A stretch of DNA of 60,194 nucleotides. Origin: Pseudoalteromonas atlantica (GTDB taxonomy: Bacteria > Pseudomonadota > Gammaproteobacteria > Enterobacterales > Alteromonadaceae). The stretch spans positions 1 through 60,194 of the forward strand of contig BJUT01000021.1 of assembly GCA_007988745.1 (NCBI GenBank). Direction: 5' to 3'. Within the stretch, counting starts at the first letter, position 1; each line of letters starts with the position of its first letter. Positions 8,862 to 17,478 of this stretch are shown here, piece by piece. The notes under the pieces are model-generated. The model saw nothing but the letters and a program-made list of their open reading frames with translations, was not told the DNA's origin and searched no databases. The position numbers and the translations under genes are program-made.

Positions 8862-10504
8862 TTAACTTGCTTTAAGTTTATGGGCTGATTTTAAGTTATA
8901 CATGCGCTGATCCGCTAAGGTTAAACACTCGGTATGGCTTTGGCACTCATCGCTAGATGCTATGCCAAAACTAATACCAGATTGCGGCCATTGCTGCTGA
9001 ATAGTGCGATGTAATGCGGTGAGCTTCTGGGTAAGTGTGGTTTTTAGTTGGGGAAGGTGTGATTTGTTTTTGACTTTACATAACCAAATAAATTCATCGC
9101 CCCCGGTTCTAAATACGGTGCCGTCTTGCGCTAGATGCTGTGTCATTAATTTTGCTGCATTTATTAAAAAAGCATCACCTTTAGCGTGCCCAAGCGCATC
9201 GTTTATTTTTTTTATTCCATCACAATCTATAAACACAATGATGTAAGCACTGTGTGCAAGTTTAATCAGCTCATCATTTAATAGTAGCCGGTTGCCAACT
9301 TGGGTTAGAGGATCAAAGCGAGATTCATGTAACAAGGTACTAAATTCGTGCTGTTTTAACTTTAGCCACTCAGACAAAGACAGCACAATACACACACAAT
9401 CTATTGCTAAGGCTAACAGCACAAGTATTTCTGATGAGGCCGCATTTATTAAATCAAAATGAAACGCAACGAATACTACTAATGACAGGCTATAGAGCAT
9501 ATTTCCAAATAAAAAATACTTGGCTCTAAAATCGTTCAGGCTAAGCATGGCAAACCCGGTGGTTAAGCTGAGCATAACCCATACGGCTGCTAAAAAGTGC
9601 GCGATATAAAACACTAAATAAAAGGGCATTAATAGGCTGCAGATACCGCATATAAATGCACTAACGGTAAAGTATTTTAAAGCACTCCCAAGCTTATTGG
9701 CTTTTTCTTTATCGAAGTTAAACAGGTAGTAGGTAAATGCTGCTGCGCAACTTACAGCAAAGGCAAATAAATACCTAAGTAATGTTTATTAAAAGAGGGG
9801 CTGGCATAAATTGTATTTACAGCGCCCGAAGCAAACGCCCAGCCAAGACCGTGCAAACCGACATACCCAGCACAAAACAAGGCCACTTTTTGCTTTACTC
9901 TTAAAAACATTACAAAGGCCATCATTGCTAAAGTAAGCATGACAGAAATTGCAATAAGGCTTAATAAGTTTATATAAAACTGATGATGCAAAAATGCACC
10001 TTCGCTTAAAATACTTAAATCAACCGGCGTTGGATAGTGTTTGGCTTCTAAATATATCCATAAATAGCCACTGCTTGGCGCATAGAAGGGCAGTTTAAAT
10101 GCTTGTCCATGCATTAAAATAGCCGGTTGATTAACGTGAGACTGCGAAAAATCAGCAAGCTTAACTATATCCCCCTGTTCGGTTTGCCAATAGGCTAAAC
10201 CAACGTCGATAAAATTGGCTTGCGGCAGCACATACCAAGCTCCAGTGGTGGGGTTATTTAACGCAATTTTTGTTATTACAGCGCCACTTTTACCGAGCAG
10301 GTTACTCGTTTCACTAGCGTTTTTATAAGATGTAATTACTTGCTGTGCAGAAGGAGGCGCATTGAATGCTGTGACAGGGCGCCACAGGTTATCATCCTCT
10401 AGGGTAATGTTGTTATTAAGTGTATAAGCATATGTTAGCGGGCTAAACAAAGCACAGAAAAAGAATACTGTTAATATACCAACCCGCACCATACCTAAAC
10501 TCAC
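8862..10504 (-). pseudogene. 7TMR-DISM / GGDEF diguanylate cyclase, split by a frameshift
   Basis: Two adjacent minus-strand frames form one signalling protein of about 547 residues. The first part (10504 to 9752) has a signal peptide, an extracytoplasmic 7TMR-DISMED2 sensor (LEDDNLWRPVTAF to about residue 165) and the first membrane helices. The second (from about 9765 to 8862) continues the membrane helices and ends in a GGDEF domain with FDPLTQVGNR and the intact RTGGDEFIW active site, so c-di-GMP synthesis would be possible if it were in frame. I see no RxxD inhibitory site before GGDEF. Frames join if one T is restored near 9765-9767; otherwise the sensor half stops after YLPLL. It may be a recent mutation or a sequencing error. 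Confidence 0.8.
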
Positions 10505-10620
10505 TTTAAAAACCCACTAAGCGATTATAATCAAATTGTAAACAAATAGTATATAAATCAAACAAAATTATCGCCTTTAAGTAATGGCTTAATTTGGCTT
10601 TAAATAACAAACTGCATTAA

Positions 10621-10644
10621 TAAATAAATAAATAAGTAAGTAAT
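10621..10644. repeat. Short tandem tetranucleotide run (TAAA/TAAG/TAAT)
   Basis: Six tandem TAAN units (three TAAA, two TAAG, one TAAT) directly before the lectin fragment. Such runs can vary by slippage. Here the run lies in noncoding DNA at the edge of the agar locus. Confidence 0.6.
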
Positions 10645-10923
10645 AATGAATATGCAATTAGCTCGCAGTTAAGTGGTTTGTGCATGCAGATTGAAAACGC
10701 CAGTACAAGTAATGGCGCTAAGTTGGAGCAGTGGGTTTGTGATCATGCAAAAGCCAGTCAACGCTTTACTCTCAATAGCACGGGTGATGACTACTTCGAG
10801 CTCAAATCAAGTTTAAGTAATAAATGTGTTGATATCGCAGGTAAACTGCAAACATATGGTGCTGATATTGTACAGTGGCAGTGTTATAACGGCGACAATC
10901 AACGTTTTCAATTTATTGAATAA
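10645..10923 (+). pseudogene. Orphan ricin-type beta-trefoil lectin fragment
   Basis: The frame reads about 92 residues from an upstream stop (10633) to 10923. SGLCMQIENASTSNGAKLEQW and NKCVDIAGKLQTYGADIVQWQCYNGDNQRFQF are two QxW-type repeats of a ricin/CBM13 carbohydrate-binding domain, the usual C-terminal module of secreted glycoside hydrolases. No signal peptide, catalytic domain or good start remains: the only nearby starts are a TTG at 10678 and an internal ATG, neither with a ribosome site. I read it as the 3' remnant of a larger secreted enzyme cut at the locus boundary. A tiny expressed lectin cannot be excluded. Confidence 0.65.
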
Positions 10924-10955
10924 TACAATTAGCAAAGTTTTTTACACTAATTCAA

Positions 10956-10967
10956 ATTGTTGACAAT
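10956..10967. promoter_or_regulatory. Regulon operator site 1 (ATTGTTGACAAT)
   Basis: Matches the palindromic consensus ATTGTTAACAAT at 11 of 12 positions, 97 bases before the first GH50 start. It contains a TTGACA that could be a -35 box, which would make repression by occlusion natural. Confidence 0.7.
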
Positions 10968-11013
10968 TAATTGTTATTTATTTTGTGTTGTGTAATTATT
11001 CAACATAGTACCT

Positions 11014-11037
11014 AACCGCTTTTTTACAAAAGCGGTT
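11014..11037 (+). promoter_or_regulatory. Leader hairpin before GH50-SMP30 operon
   Basis: Perfect 10-bp stem AACCGCTTTT / AAAAGCGGTT with a TTAC loop, lying between operator site 1 and the GH50 ATG. It is followed by CTTTAATAA, a weak U-tract. It could be an attenuator, an RNA-stabilising 5' hairpin, or a leftover terminator of the lectin gene. Confidence 0.5.
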
Positions 11038-11064
11038 CTTTAATAATAAAAGAATAGGCTTGCT

Positions 11065-13386
11065 ATGAAACACACACATAAAACCATTTATATCCCAATA
11101 GCTCTATTGTTAAGCACTGGGCTTGTCGGCTGTACTAATAATCAACCAGAACAAAGCATACAGCTTAGTAATACTACACAAAAAGAACACATGCTGTGGG
11201 ATTTTGAAAAAGCTGACTACCAACCTTTTTTAAAAAGCCACAATGCCACTACAAGTCTAATTGAACAGCAAGGCAACCATAAATTAAAGGTTACATTTGC
11301 TGCAAAAACGCATCACGAAAGTGATATTGAATTTGTAAATAACCAAACTTGGAATTGGCAAGCTTTAGGTAATTTCGCTTTTGCTTTAGATATTGAAAAC
11401 CCTGATAAAGTGTCTACCCAGTTATATATAAAAACAATTGATAAAACTGGCAAAGCACAAAGCCGCAGTGTAGTGGTACCCAGCGAATCAACTAATACTT
11501 ATTATATTGAATTAAAAGGCGCTGATTTAAATATAGAGTCGGGTATACGCTCTAATCCTCCAAGTTGGAAAAGCAGCTACACACCGGTATTGTATCGAGG
11601 TGGTGCAAAAAATATTGATGTCAGCCGAGTAACAAAAGTGAGCTTTGGCACAAAGGGCTTATTAGAAGACAAACACTTACTCATTGAAAATGTAAGGCTA
11701 ATAAAACCGACAAACTTTGATACTGAGTACCTAGCAGGCTTAGTGGATAAGTTTGGCCAAAACGCCAAGCGTGATTTTGCCAATAAAGTATCTTCAACTG
11801 AGCAGTTAATTGCGGTTTCAAAACAAGAGCAAGCCAACCTTAGCAAAGTCCCTTTAGCTGGTCGCTCTAAGTTTGGTGGATGGCAGGATGGGCCAAAACT
11901 TAAGGCTACAGGCTACTTTAGAACCGACAAGTACAATGGAAAATGGAGCCTAGTTGACCCACAAGGCTATTTATTTTTTTCAACCGGTATCGCCAATGTA
12001 CGCTTAGCCAATACCACTACCATTACAGGTTACGATTTTGATCAAAAATACATAGTACAAAGAGAGCCCGGTGATTTAACCCCTGAAGATTCGATTGGTT
12101 TAAACCCTGCACCGAAATCGGCATGGCCATCACGTTATATTAGCTCAGAATTAAGAGCAAATATGTTTAATTGGCTACCCGCTGTTGATGATCCGCTCGC
12201 AGATAATTATGGATATCGCCGTGAAGTTCACAGTGGTGCGTTAAAAAAAGGCGAAACATTCAGTTTTTATAGAGCTAATTTACAACGCAAATATGAAACC
12301 CAAAACGAACAGGTATTGATGCAAAAATGGCGAGATACCACCATTGACCGTATGCTCACTTGGGGTTTTACCTCGTTCGGTAACTGGATTGATGAGGGTT
12401 TTTACCAAGAAGATCGCATACCCTATTTTGCGAATGCGTGGATCATTGGTAACTTTAAAACCGTTAGCAGTGGCAACGATTACTGGAGCCCACTACCAGA
12501 CCCCTTTGATCCCGCCTTTATTAAACGCGCTGATGTGACGTTAGCAACGCTAGCCGCACAAGTTAAAAATAACCCATGGTGTGTTGGTGTATTTATAGAT
12601 AACGAAAAGAGCTGGGGCATGATGGGCTCAGTTAATTCGCAATATGGTTTAGTGATTAACACATTAACTGTCAATGCAAAACAAAGCCCGACAAAAGCTG
12701 AATTTGTGTCCCTGATGAAAGAAAAGTATCAAGACATATCAGTATTAAATGTAAACTGGAAAACTAATATTTCATCTTGGCAGGAATTTGCCTCAGGGGT
12801 GGTTATCCATGATATCAACGAGGCAGTACAAGCTGATTTTTCCGTGATGTTATACCACTACGCAAAACAATACTTTGCCGTTGTTGAGCAAGCGACAGCC
12901 AAGCACTTGCCTAATCATCTATACATGGGCGCGCGATTTGCTGATTGGGGCATGACACCTGAAATTCGCCAAGCTGCGAGTGAGCACGCAGATGTAATGA
13001 GTTATAATTATTACCGTGAAGGCTTAAATGATGATTTTTGGGATTTTTTAGCCGCACTTGATAAGCCCAGTATTATTGGAGAGTTTCATAATGGGGCGTT
13101 AGATTCAGGGCTATTAAACCCAGGCCTTATTCATACTCAGTCACAACATGAGCGTGGCGTTAAATATCAACAATACATGAAGAGTGTGATCGATAACCCA
13201 TACTTTGTTGGCGCACATTGGTTTCAATATATAGATTCGCCGTTAACTGGGCGCGCTTATGATGGCGAAAACTATAATGTTGGCTTTGTTAATGTCGCAG
13301 ACATTCCCTATCAGCCGCTTGTCAACGCCGCTAAAGAAGTTAATCAGCAACTATATCAACGCAGGTTTAGTCATGAAGATAACTAA
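11065..13386 (+). CDS. GH50 exo-beta-agarase-like lipoprotein (copy A)
   Basis: 773-residue enzyme predicted to release neoagarobiose from agarose or neoagaro-oligosaccharides. A lipoprotein signal with LVGC lipobox (Cys about 23) places it on a membrane, probably the outer one. An N-terminal beta-sandwich, CBM-like region (about 45-215) is followed by the GH50 (beta/alpha)8 barrel, starting near YFRTDKYNGKWSLVDPQGYLFFSTG. The probable acid/base is Glu514 in VFIDNEKSWG and the nucleophile Glu673 in IIGEFHNG, both conserved in all three local copies. The start follows AGAATAGGCTTGCT. It overlaps the next gene by 14 bases. Agarase rather than another beta-galactan specificity is supported by the GH117 and L-AHG genes nearby. 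Confidence 0.9.
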   Translation: MKHTHKTIYIPIALLLSTGLVGCTNNQPEQSIQLSNTTQKEHMLWDFEKADYQPFLKSHNATTSLIEQQGNHKLKVTFAAKTHHESDIEFVNNQTWNWQALGNFAFALDIENPDKVSTQLYIKTIDKTGKAQSRSVVVPSESTNTYYIELKGADLNIESGIRSNPPSWKSSYTPVLYRGGAKNIDVSRVTKVSFGTKGLLEDKHLLIENVRLIKPTNFDTEYLAGLVDKFGQNAKRDFANKVSSTEQLIAVSKQEQANLSKVPLAGRSKFGGWQDGPKLKATGYFRTDKYNGKWSLVDPQGYLFFSTGIANVRLANTTTITGYDFDQKYIVQREPGDLTPEDSIGLNPAPKSAWPSRYISSELRANMFNWLPAVDDPLADNYGYRREVHSGALKKGETFSFYRANLQRKYETQNEQVLMQKWRDTTIDRMLTWGFTSFGNWIDEGFYQEDRIPYFANAWIIGNFKTVSSGNDYWSPLPDPFDPAFIKRADVTLATLAAQVKNNPWCVGVFIDNEKSWGMMGSVNSQYGLVINTLTVNAKQSPTKAEFVSLMKEKYQDISVLNVNWKTNISSWQEFASGVVIHDINEAVQADFSVMLYHYAKQYFAVVEQATAKHLPNHLYMGARFADWGMTPEIRQAASEHADVMSYNYYREGLNDDFWDFLAALDKPSIIGEFHNGALDSGLLNPGLIHTQSQHERGVKYQQYMKSVIDNPYFVGAHWFQYIDSPLTGRAYDGENYNVGFVNVADIPYQPLVNAAKEVNQQLYQRRFSHEDN

Positions 13387-14362
13387 AAGCTTGGCCTTTA
13401 GCTTATTTTTAGTGATTACCTTATCTGTATATGCAGAGCAACACGAGGTTAAGCCGCTTATAAAGCAAGGCCCTTATGAGATATACAATAAAAAAGCGTT
13501 ACAGGTTTTAGATTTAGATGCAACGATTGAGACACTCGCATCAGGCTTTGATTGGTTAGAAGGGCCTGTGTGGGTGAATGATGGCCAGTACTTATTGTTT
13601 TCAGATATTCCCACGCACCGTGTGTATCGGTATCAAGAAGGCGAAGGAGTGCAGCTATATTTAGCACACAGTGGTTATTCAAATGGTCTATTGCTGAATC
13701 AGCAGAACGAGCTGGTGTTGTTGCAATCGCGCTCACGTCAAGTAGTTAAAATGGTCGCGCCATTAACGTCAGCTAAGGCAAACTATCAACAACTTGTTAG
13801 CCAATATAAAGGCCAGCGGTTAAATAGCCCTAATGACGGCGTATTTAATCGCCAAGGCCAGTTGTTTTTTACCGACCCTCCTTATGGTTTAGCCAAGCAA
13901 TTGGACGATCCCGCTAAAGAGCTAAACTTTCAAGGTGTATATAGCCTAACAACGACAGGGCAGTTACAGCTGTTAGACAAGACACTGATTTACCCAAATG
14001 GCATTGCGTTATCAAAGGATGAAAGCACCTTGTATGTAGCCGCATCCAATCCGCAAAAGCCTGCATGGTATCAATACAAATTGCATAAAGACGGGACGGT
14101 AATAAATAAAACGTTACTGTATCAATTGCCTGCTGTTACATCAGATAGTCATGGTTTGCCAGATGGCTTAAAAATACACGCAGCTAGCGGGATTATTTTT
14201 GCAACCGGGCCAAATGGACTTTGGCTATTTGATGAACAAGGCACGTTATTGGCACGGGTAAGGCTGCCTCACATCAGTGCCAATTTAGCCTTTAATGCTC
14301 AGCAAAATCGGGTGTATATCACTGCACATCAACACTTGCTGGCGCTCTCATTAAAGAATTAA
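13373..14362 (+). CDS. SMP-30/gluconolactonase-like secreted protein
   Basis: 329 residues with a Sec signal peptide (SLAFSLFLVITLSVYA) and a six-bladed SMP-30/LRE beta-propeller: LEGPVWVNDGQYLLFSDIP (metal-binding Glu), LNSPNDGVFNRQGQLFFTDPPYG (Asn-Asp pair) and DSHGLPDGLKI (catalytic Asp region). I use the ATG inside the end of the GH50 gene (14-base overlap), since a start further upstream would put the signal peptide inside the protein. The coupling to an agarase implies a role in agar breakdown outside the cytoplasm. Hydrolysis of a sugar lactone is the family expectation, but which lactone would form here is unknown. Confidence 0.82.
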   Translation: MKITKSLAFSLFLVITLSVYAEQHEVKPLIKQGPYEIYNKKALQVLDLDATIETLASGFDWLEGPVWVNDGQYLLFSDIPTHRVYRYQEGEGVQLYLAHSGYSNGLLLNQQNELVLLQSRSRQVVKMVAPLTSAKANYQQLVSQYKGQRLNSPNDGVFNRQGQLFFTDPPYGLAKQLDDPAKELNFQGVYSLTTTGQLQLLDKTLIYPNGIALSKDESTLYVAASNPQKPAWYQYKLHKDGTVINKTLLYQLPAVTSDSHGLPDGLKIHAASGIIFATGPNGLWLFDEQGTLLARVRLPHISANLAFNAQQNRVYITAHQHLLALSLKN

Positions 14363-14509
14363 GCTAGTAGGGTTCACCATTACAACTCATCGAGCAAGTC
14401 AAATCAGTTGATTAACTTGCTCGCGCTTTACTTCAAAGCAAATTTCCGCGTTAAGTTATTTTCATTTTATTAACTATATATCCTTTACAATAAATTTGCA
14501 TTGTTGTAG

Positions 14510-14521
14510 ATTGTTAACAAT
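14510..14521. promoter_or_regulatory. Regulon operator site 2 (ATTGTTAACAAT)
   Basis: Perfect 12-base palindrome 34 bases before the cycloisomerase ATG. TTGTTA within it plus TAAACT 18 bases later could be the -35/-10 pair, so binding here would block RNA polymerase. Confidence 0.75.
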
Positions 14522-14554
14522 AGACAGTATCATGTAAACTAATTTGGTGGCTAG

Positions 14555-15667
14555 ATGAGAAATTCATTACTAAAAATAAAAAGCGTAAAGGTGGAGTATT
14601 ATCAAATTCCTCTGGCTGAGGTGTTAAGTGATGCTAAACATGGAGATCATACCCATTTTAAAGTGATTGCTGTGCGCATCATGACAAACGACGGCTATGA
14701 AGGCATGGGTTATACCTACACCGGTGGCAAAGGTGGCCGTGCTATTTATTCATTATTAAATGATGAAATTAAACCTGGCTTAATTGGCGTCGACTCATCA
14801 GCCATCATGTCAATTTGGGATAAATTACAGTGGGATCTGCATTATGTTGGTCGCGGTGGTTTATTAAGCTTTGCTATTTCTGCAGTTGATATTGCGCTGT
14901 GGGATATCAAATGTAAGCGGTTATCAGCACCACTGTGGCAAGTCGCTGGTGGTCATAGCGATAAAACAGCGTGCTACGCTGGCGGAATCGACCTTAATTT
15001 TGATCAGAAAAAGCTGCTGGCGAATATTCAAGGCTATCTAGATCGTGGCTTCAACGCCGTTAAAATTAAAGTTGGTAAAGCAGACAATAAAGAAGACGTA
15101 GCTCGTGTTGAAGCTGTCAGGCAGTTGATTGGTGATGATAGAACGTTAATGGTCGATGCTAATTACTCAATGAACGTAGAGCATGCAATTCGTTTTGCCA
15201 AAGCGATTGAAAAATTTGATATTACGTGGTTTGAAGAACCAACCATCCCTGATGATTACAAAGGTTTTGCTCGTATAGCACAGGCGACATCTATTCCTTT
15301 AGCGATGGGCGAAAACCTGCACACTTTACATGAATTTGGCTATGCAATTGATCAAGCCAAATTAGGCTTTTTACAACCTGATGCCTCTAATATTGGCGGT
15401 ATCACTGGCTGGCTGCACGTAGCAAGTCAAGCTTATACCCACAACTTACCTATTTGTAGCCATGGTATGCATGAATTACATGTATCGCTTCTGGCTTCAC
15501 AACCTCATGCGGGATTTTTAGAAGTTCACTCGTTCCCGATTGATGAATACACAACGCGACCGTTACAACTTGATGATAACGGTAAAGCCTGCGCCCCAGA
15601 TATTATCGGTACTGGCGTAGAGTTTGACGCGCAATTAGTTAAACCACATTTAGTAAAACAATCATAA
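14555..15667 (+). CDS. 3,6-anhydro-L-galactonate cycloisomerase (enolase superfamily)
   Basis: 370-residue mandelate-racemase-type enolase superfamily member. Expected reaction: 3,6-anhydro-L-galactonate to 2-keto-3-deoxy-L-galactonate, opening the anhydro ring. The KIK dyad (Lys170/Lys172 in VKIKVGK), metal ligands Asp201 (MVDANYS) and Glu in WFEEPTIPDD and MGENLHTLHEF, and a catalytic His303 (CSHGMHELH) are all in place, as in mandelate racemase-like acid-sugar enzymes. It is first gene of a four-gene operon with an aldehyde dehydrogenase that would make its substrate. The family includes many acid-sugar dehydratases, so specificity rests on context. Confidence 0.85.
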   Translation: MRNSLLKIKSVKVEYYQIPLAEVLSDAKHGDHTHFKVIAVRIMTNDGYEGMGYTYTGGKGGRAIYSLLNDEIKPGLIGVDSSAIMSIWDKLQWDLHYVGRGGLLSFAISAVDIALWDIKCKRLSAPLWQVAGGHSDKTACYAGGIDLNFDQKKLLANIQGYLDRGFNAVKIKVGKADNKEDVARVEAVRQLIGDDRTLMVDANYSMNVEHAIRFAKAIEKFDITWFEEPTIPDDYKGFARIAQATSIPLAMGENLHTLHEFGYAIDQAKLGFLQPDASNIGGITGWLHVASQAYTHNLPICSHGMHELHVSLLASQPHAGFLEVHSFPIDEYTTRPLQLDDNGKACAPDIIGTGVEFDAQLVKPHLVKQS

Positions 15668-15676
15668 GGTATCACT

Positions 15677-16699
15677 ATGCAAGCAGCAGAATATATTGGT
15701 AATAAATCGTTTCGTATCGTTGCAGGTCAAGCGATAAAGCCACAAGCAGATGAAGTTCGTTTAGATGTTGGTTTTGTTGGTATTTGTGGTACCGACATGC
15801 ACATTTACCACGGTGTAATGGATCAACGTGTAAACCCACCACACACCATAGGACATGAGATTTCAGGTGTTGTCGCCGAGCTTGGCAGTGAGGTTACTAA
15901 CCTACAAGTAGGTGATCGTGTTGTTGTACGTCCACTTGATTATTGTGGTGACTGCCCAGCCTGTAATGCAGGCCATAGCCACGTGTGCCATAACCTTAAA
16001 TTTATGGGGATTGATTCAGTTGGCGCATTCCAAAATTCATGGACCGTAAAAGCCCGCACTATCCATAAACTACCAGAGAATGTATCACTTGAGCAGGGTG
16101 CACTGATTGAACCGTTATCGGTTGCATGCCACGATATTTCGCGTTCTCGTTTAAAAGCAGGCGAAAAAGCTGTAGTGATTGGGGGTGGCCCAATTGGTCA
16201 GCTTGTCGCATTAGTGGCAAAAAGTGTGGGTGCAGAGGTATTGATCTCAGAGGTTAATAACGAACGACGTAAATTTTCGTCACGTTACGATATTGAAACA
16301 ATTAATCCGCTGGAACAAGATTTACAAGAATATGTGTCTAAATGGAGCGATGGAAAAGGCGCTGATGTTGTGTTTGAAGTATCTGGTGTGCAGCCTGCAG
16401 TTGAAGCCATGACCCAAATTGCAGCTGTGCGTGGCCGTATCTGTATGGTTGCTATCCACTCACAAAAACCGCCAGTCGATCTATTTCAGTTTTTCTGGCG
16501 TGAGTTAGAGCTGGTTGGTGCACGTGTATACGAAGATGCTGACTTTGAAATGGCAATTGATTTGGTAGCCAGTGGCAAGATTGACTTAGCACCATTTATT
16601 ACATCTGTGAGTGAACTTGCTGATATTAGCTCTGCATTTGCCAGTATGGATAACAATCCAACGGGTATGAAAGCACTTGTCTCTTGCCAAACTAAGTAA
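15677..16699 (+). CDS. Zinc-dependent sugar-acid dehydrogenase (MDR; L-galactonate/threonine dehydrogenase type)
   Basis: 340 residues with catalytic zinc ligands (VGICGTDMH, then TIGHE), the four-cysteine structural-zinc lobe (CGDCPACNAGHSHVC) and a Rossmann motif VIGGGPIGQ. It resembles L-galactonate 5-dehydrogenase and L-idonate dehydrogenase. In the described route from L-AHG, 2-keto-3-deoxy-L-galactonate is oxidised at C5 and then re-reduced with inverted stereochemistry to 2-keto-3-deoxy-D-gluconate. This enzyme is the natural candidate for the oxidation. It follows the cycloisomerase after 9 bases with AAGGT before the ATG. An alternative job, oxidising formaldehyde from P450 demethylation, cannot be excluded. 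Confidence 0.78.
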   Translation: MQAAEYIGNKSFRIVAGQAIKPQADEVRLDVGFVGICGTDMHIYHGVMDQRVNPPHTIGHEISGVVAELGSEVTNLQVGDRVVVRPLDYCGDCPACNAGHSHVCHNLKFMGIDSVGAFQNSWTVKARTIHKLPENVSLEQGALIEPLSVACHDISRSRLKAGEKAVVIGGGPIGQLVALVAKSVGAEVLISEVNNERRKFSSRYDIETINPLEQDLQEYVSKWSDGKGADVVFEVSGVQPAVEAMTQIAAVRGRICMVAIHSQKPPVDLFQFFWRELELVGARVYEDADFEMAIDLVASGKIDLAPFITSVSELADISSAFASMDNNPTGMKALVSCQTK

Positions 16700-17475
16700 T
16701 GGAACAAATTATGTTAGATAAATTTAGCCTAAAAGGTAAAACAGCGTTAGTCACAGGGTGTAGTCGTGGTATTGGTAAAGCAATGGCACTGGCATTAGCA
16801 GAAGCGGGCGCCGATATCATCGGCGTATCAGCAAGTCTAGCAAAGTCTGGCTCAGATGTTGAAACCCAAGTCTTGGAGCGCGGTCAGCTATTTCATGCTT
16901 ATCAATGTGACTTTTCATCACGAGAAAGCTTGTATACTTTTATTGAGCAAGTGAAAAGTGATCACCCTAAAATAGATATTTTAGTGAATAACGCTGGCTC
17001 AATCTTGCGCGATCCAGCGGTTGAGCACAGCGATGAATATTGGGATAAAATCATTGAGATTAACTTAAACTCACAATTTATCTTAAGTCGCGAACTAGGA
17101 AAAGAAATGGTCTCGCGTGGCCAAGGTAAAATTATCTTTACTGCGTCATTATTAACCTTTCAGGGCGGGATCACCGTACCTGGCTATGCGGCAAGTAAAG
17201 GGGCAATAGGCCAATTAACTAAAGCACTTGCCAATGAGTGGGCGAGTAAAGGTGTTAATGTAAACGCTATTGCACCGGGTTACATTGCAACAGATAATAC
17301 CGAAGCACTCAGAAATGACCCAGAGCGTGCAAAATCGATTTTAGAGCGTATTCCGCAAGGTCGTTGGGGAACACCGGATGACTTTAAAGGGCCAACTGTA
17401 TTTTTAGCATCAGACGCCTCAAACTACATGAACGGCAGTGTATTGCTAGTTGATGGCGGCTGGATGGGACGATAA
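16699..17475 (+). CDS. SDR-family reductase, KduD-like (2,5-diketo-3-deoxy acid to KDG)
   Basis: 258-residue classical short-chain dehydrogenase with TGCSRGIGKAMA cofactor motif, NNAGS, and the Ser...Tyr-x3-Lys active site (TASLL, GYAASKGAI). KduD-type enzymes interconvert 2,5-diketo-3-deoxygluconate and KDG. Placed after a putative C5 dehydrogenase, it would complete an oxidation/reduction epimerisation of C5. The annotated ATG overlaps the previous stop (TAATG). A second in-frame ATG at 16711 has a GGA eight bases upstream and gives the shorter MLDKFSLKGKTALVTG, which is equally plausible. Confidence 0.8.
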   Translation: MEQIMLDKFSLKGKTALVTGCSRGIGKAMALALAEAGADIIGVSASLAKSGSDVETQVLERGQLFHAYQCDFSSRESLYTFIEQVKSDHPKIDILVNNAGSILRDPAVEHSDEYWDKIIEINLNSQFILSRELGKEMVSRGQGKIIFTASLLTFQGGITVPGYAASKGAIGQLTKALANEWASKGVNVNAIAPGYIATDNTEALRNDPERAKSILERIPQGRWGTPDDFKGPTVFLASDASNYMNGSVLLVDGGWMGR

Positions 17476-17478
17476 AAA

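Noticed and set aside
13259..13372. Longer N-terminus for the SMP-30-like protein
   Set aside because: It would lie inside the GH50 gene and push the signal peptide to residue 39; the ATG at 13373 gives a proper signal peptide.
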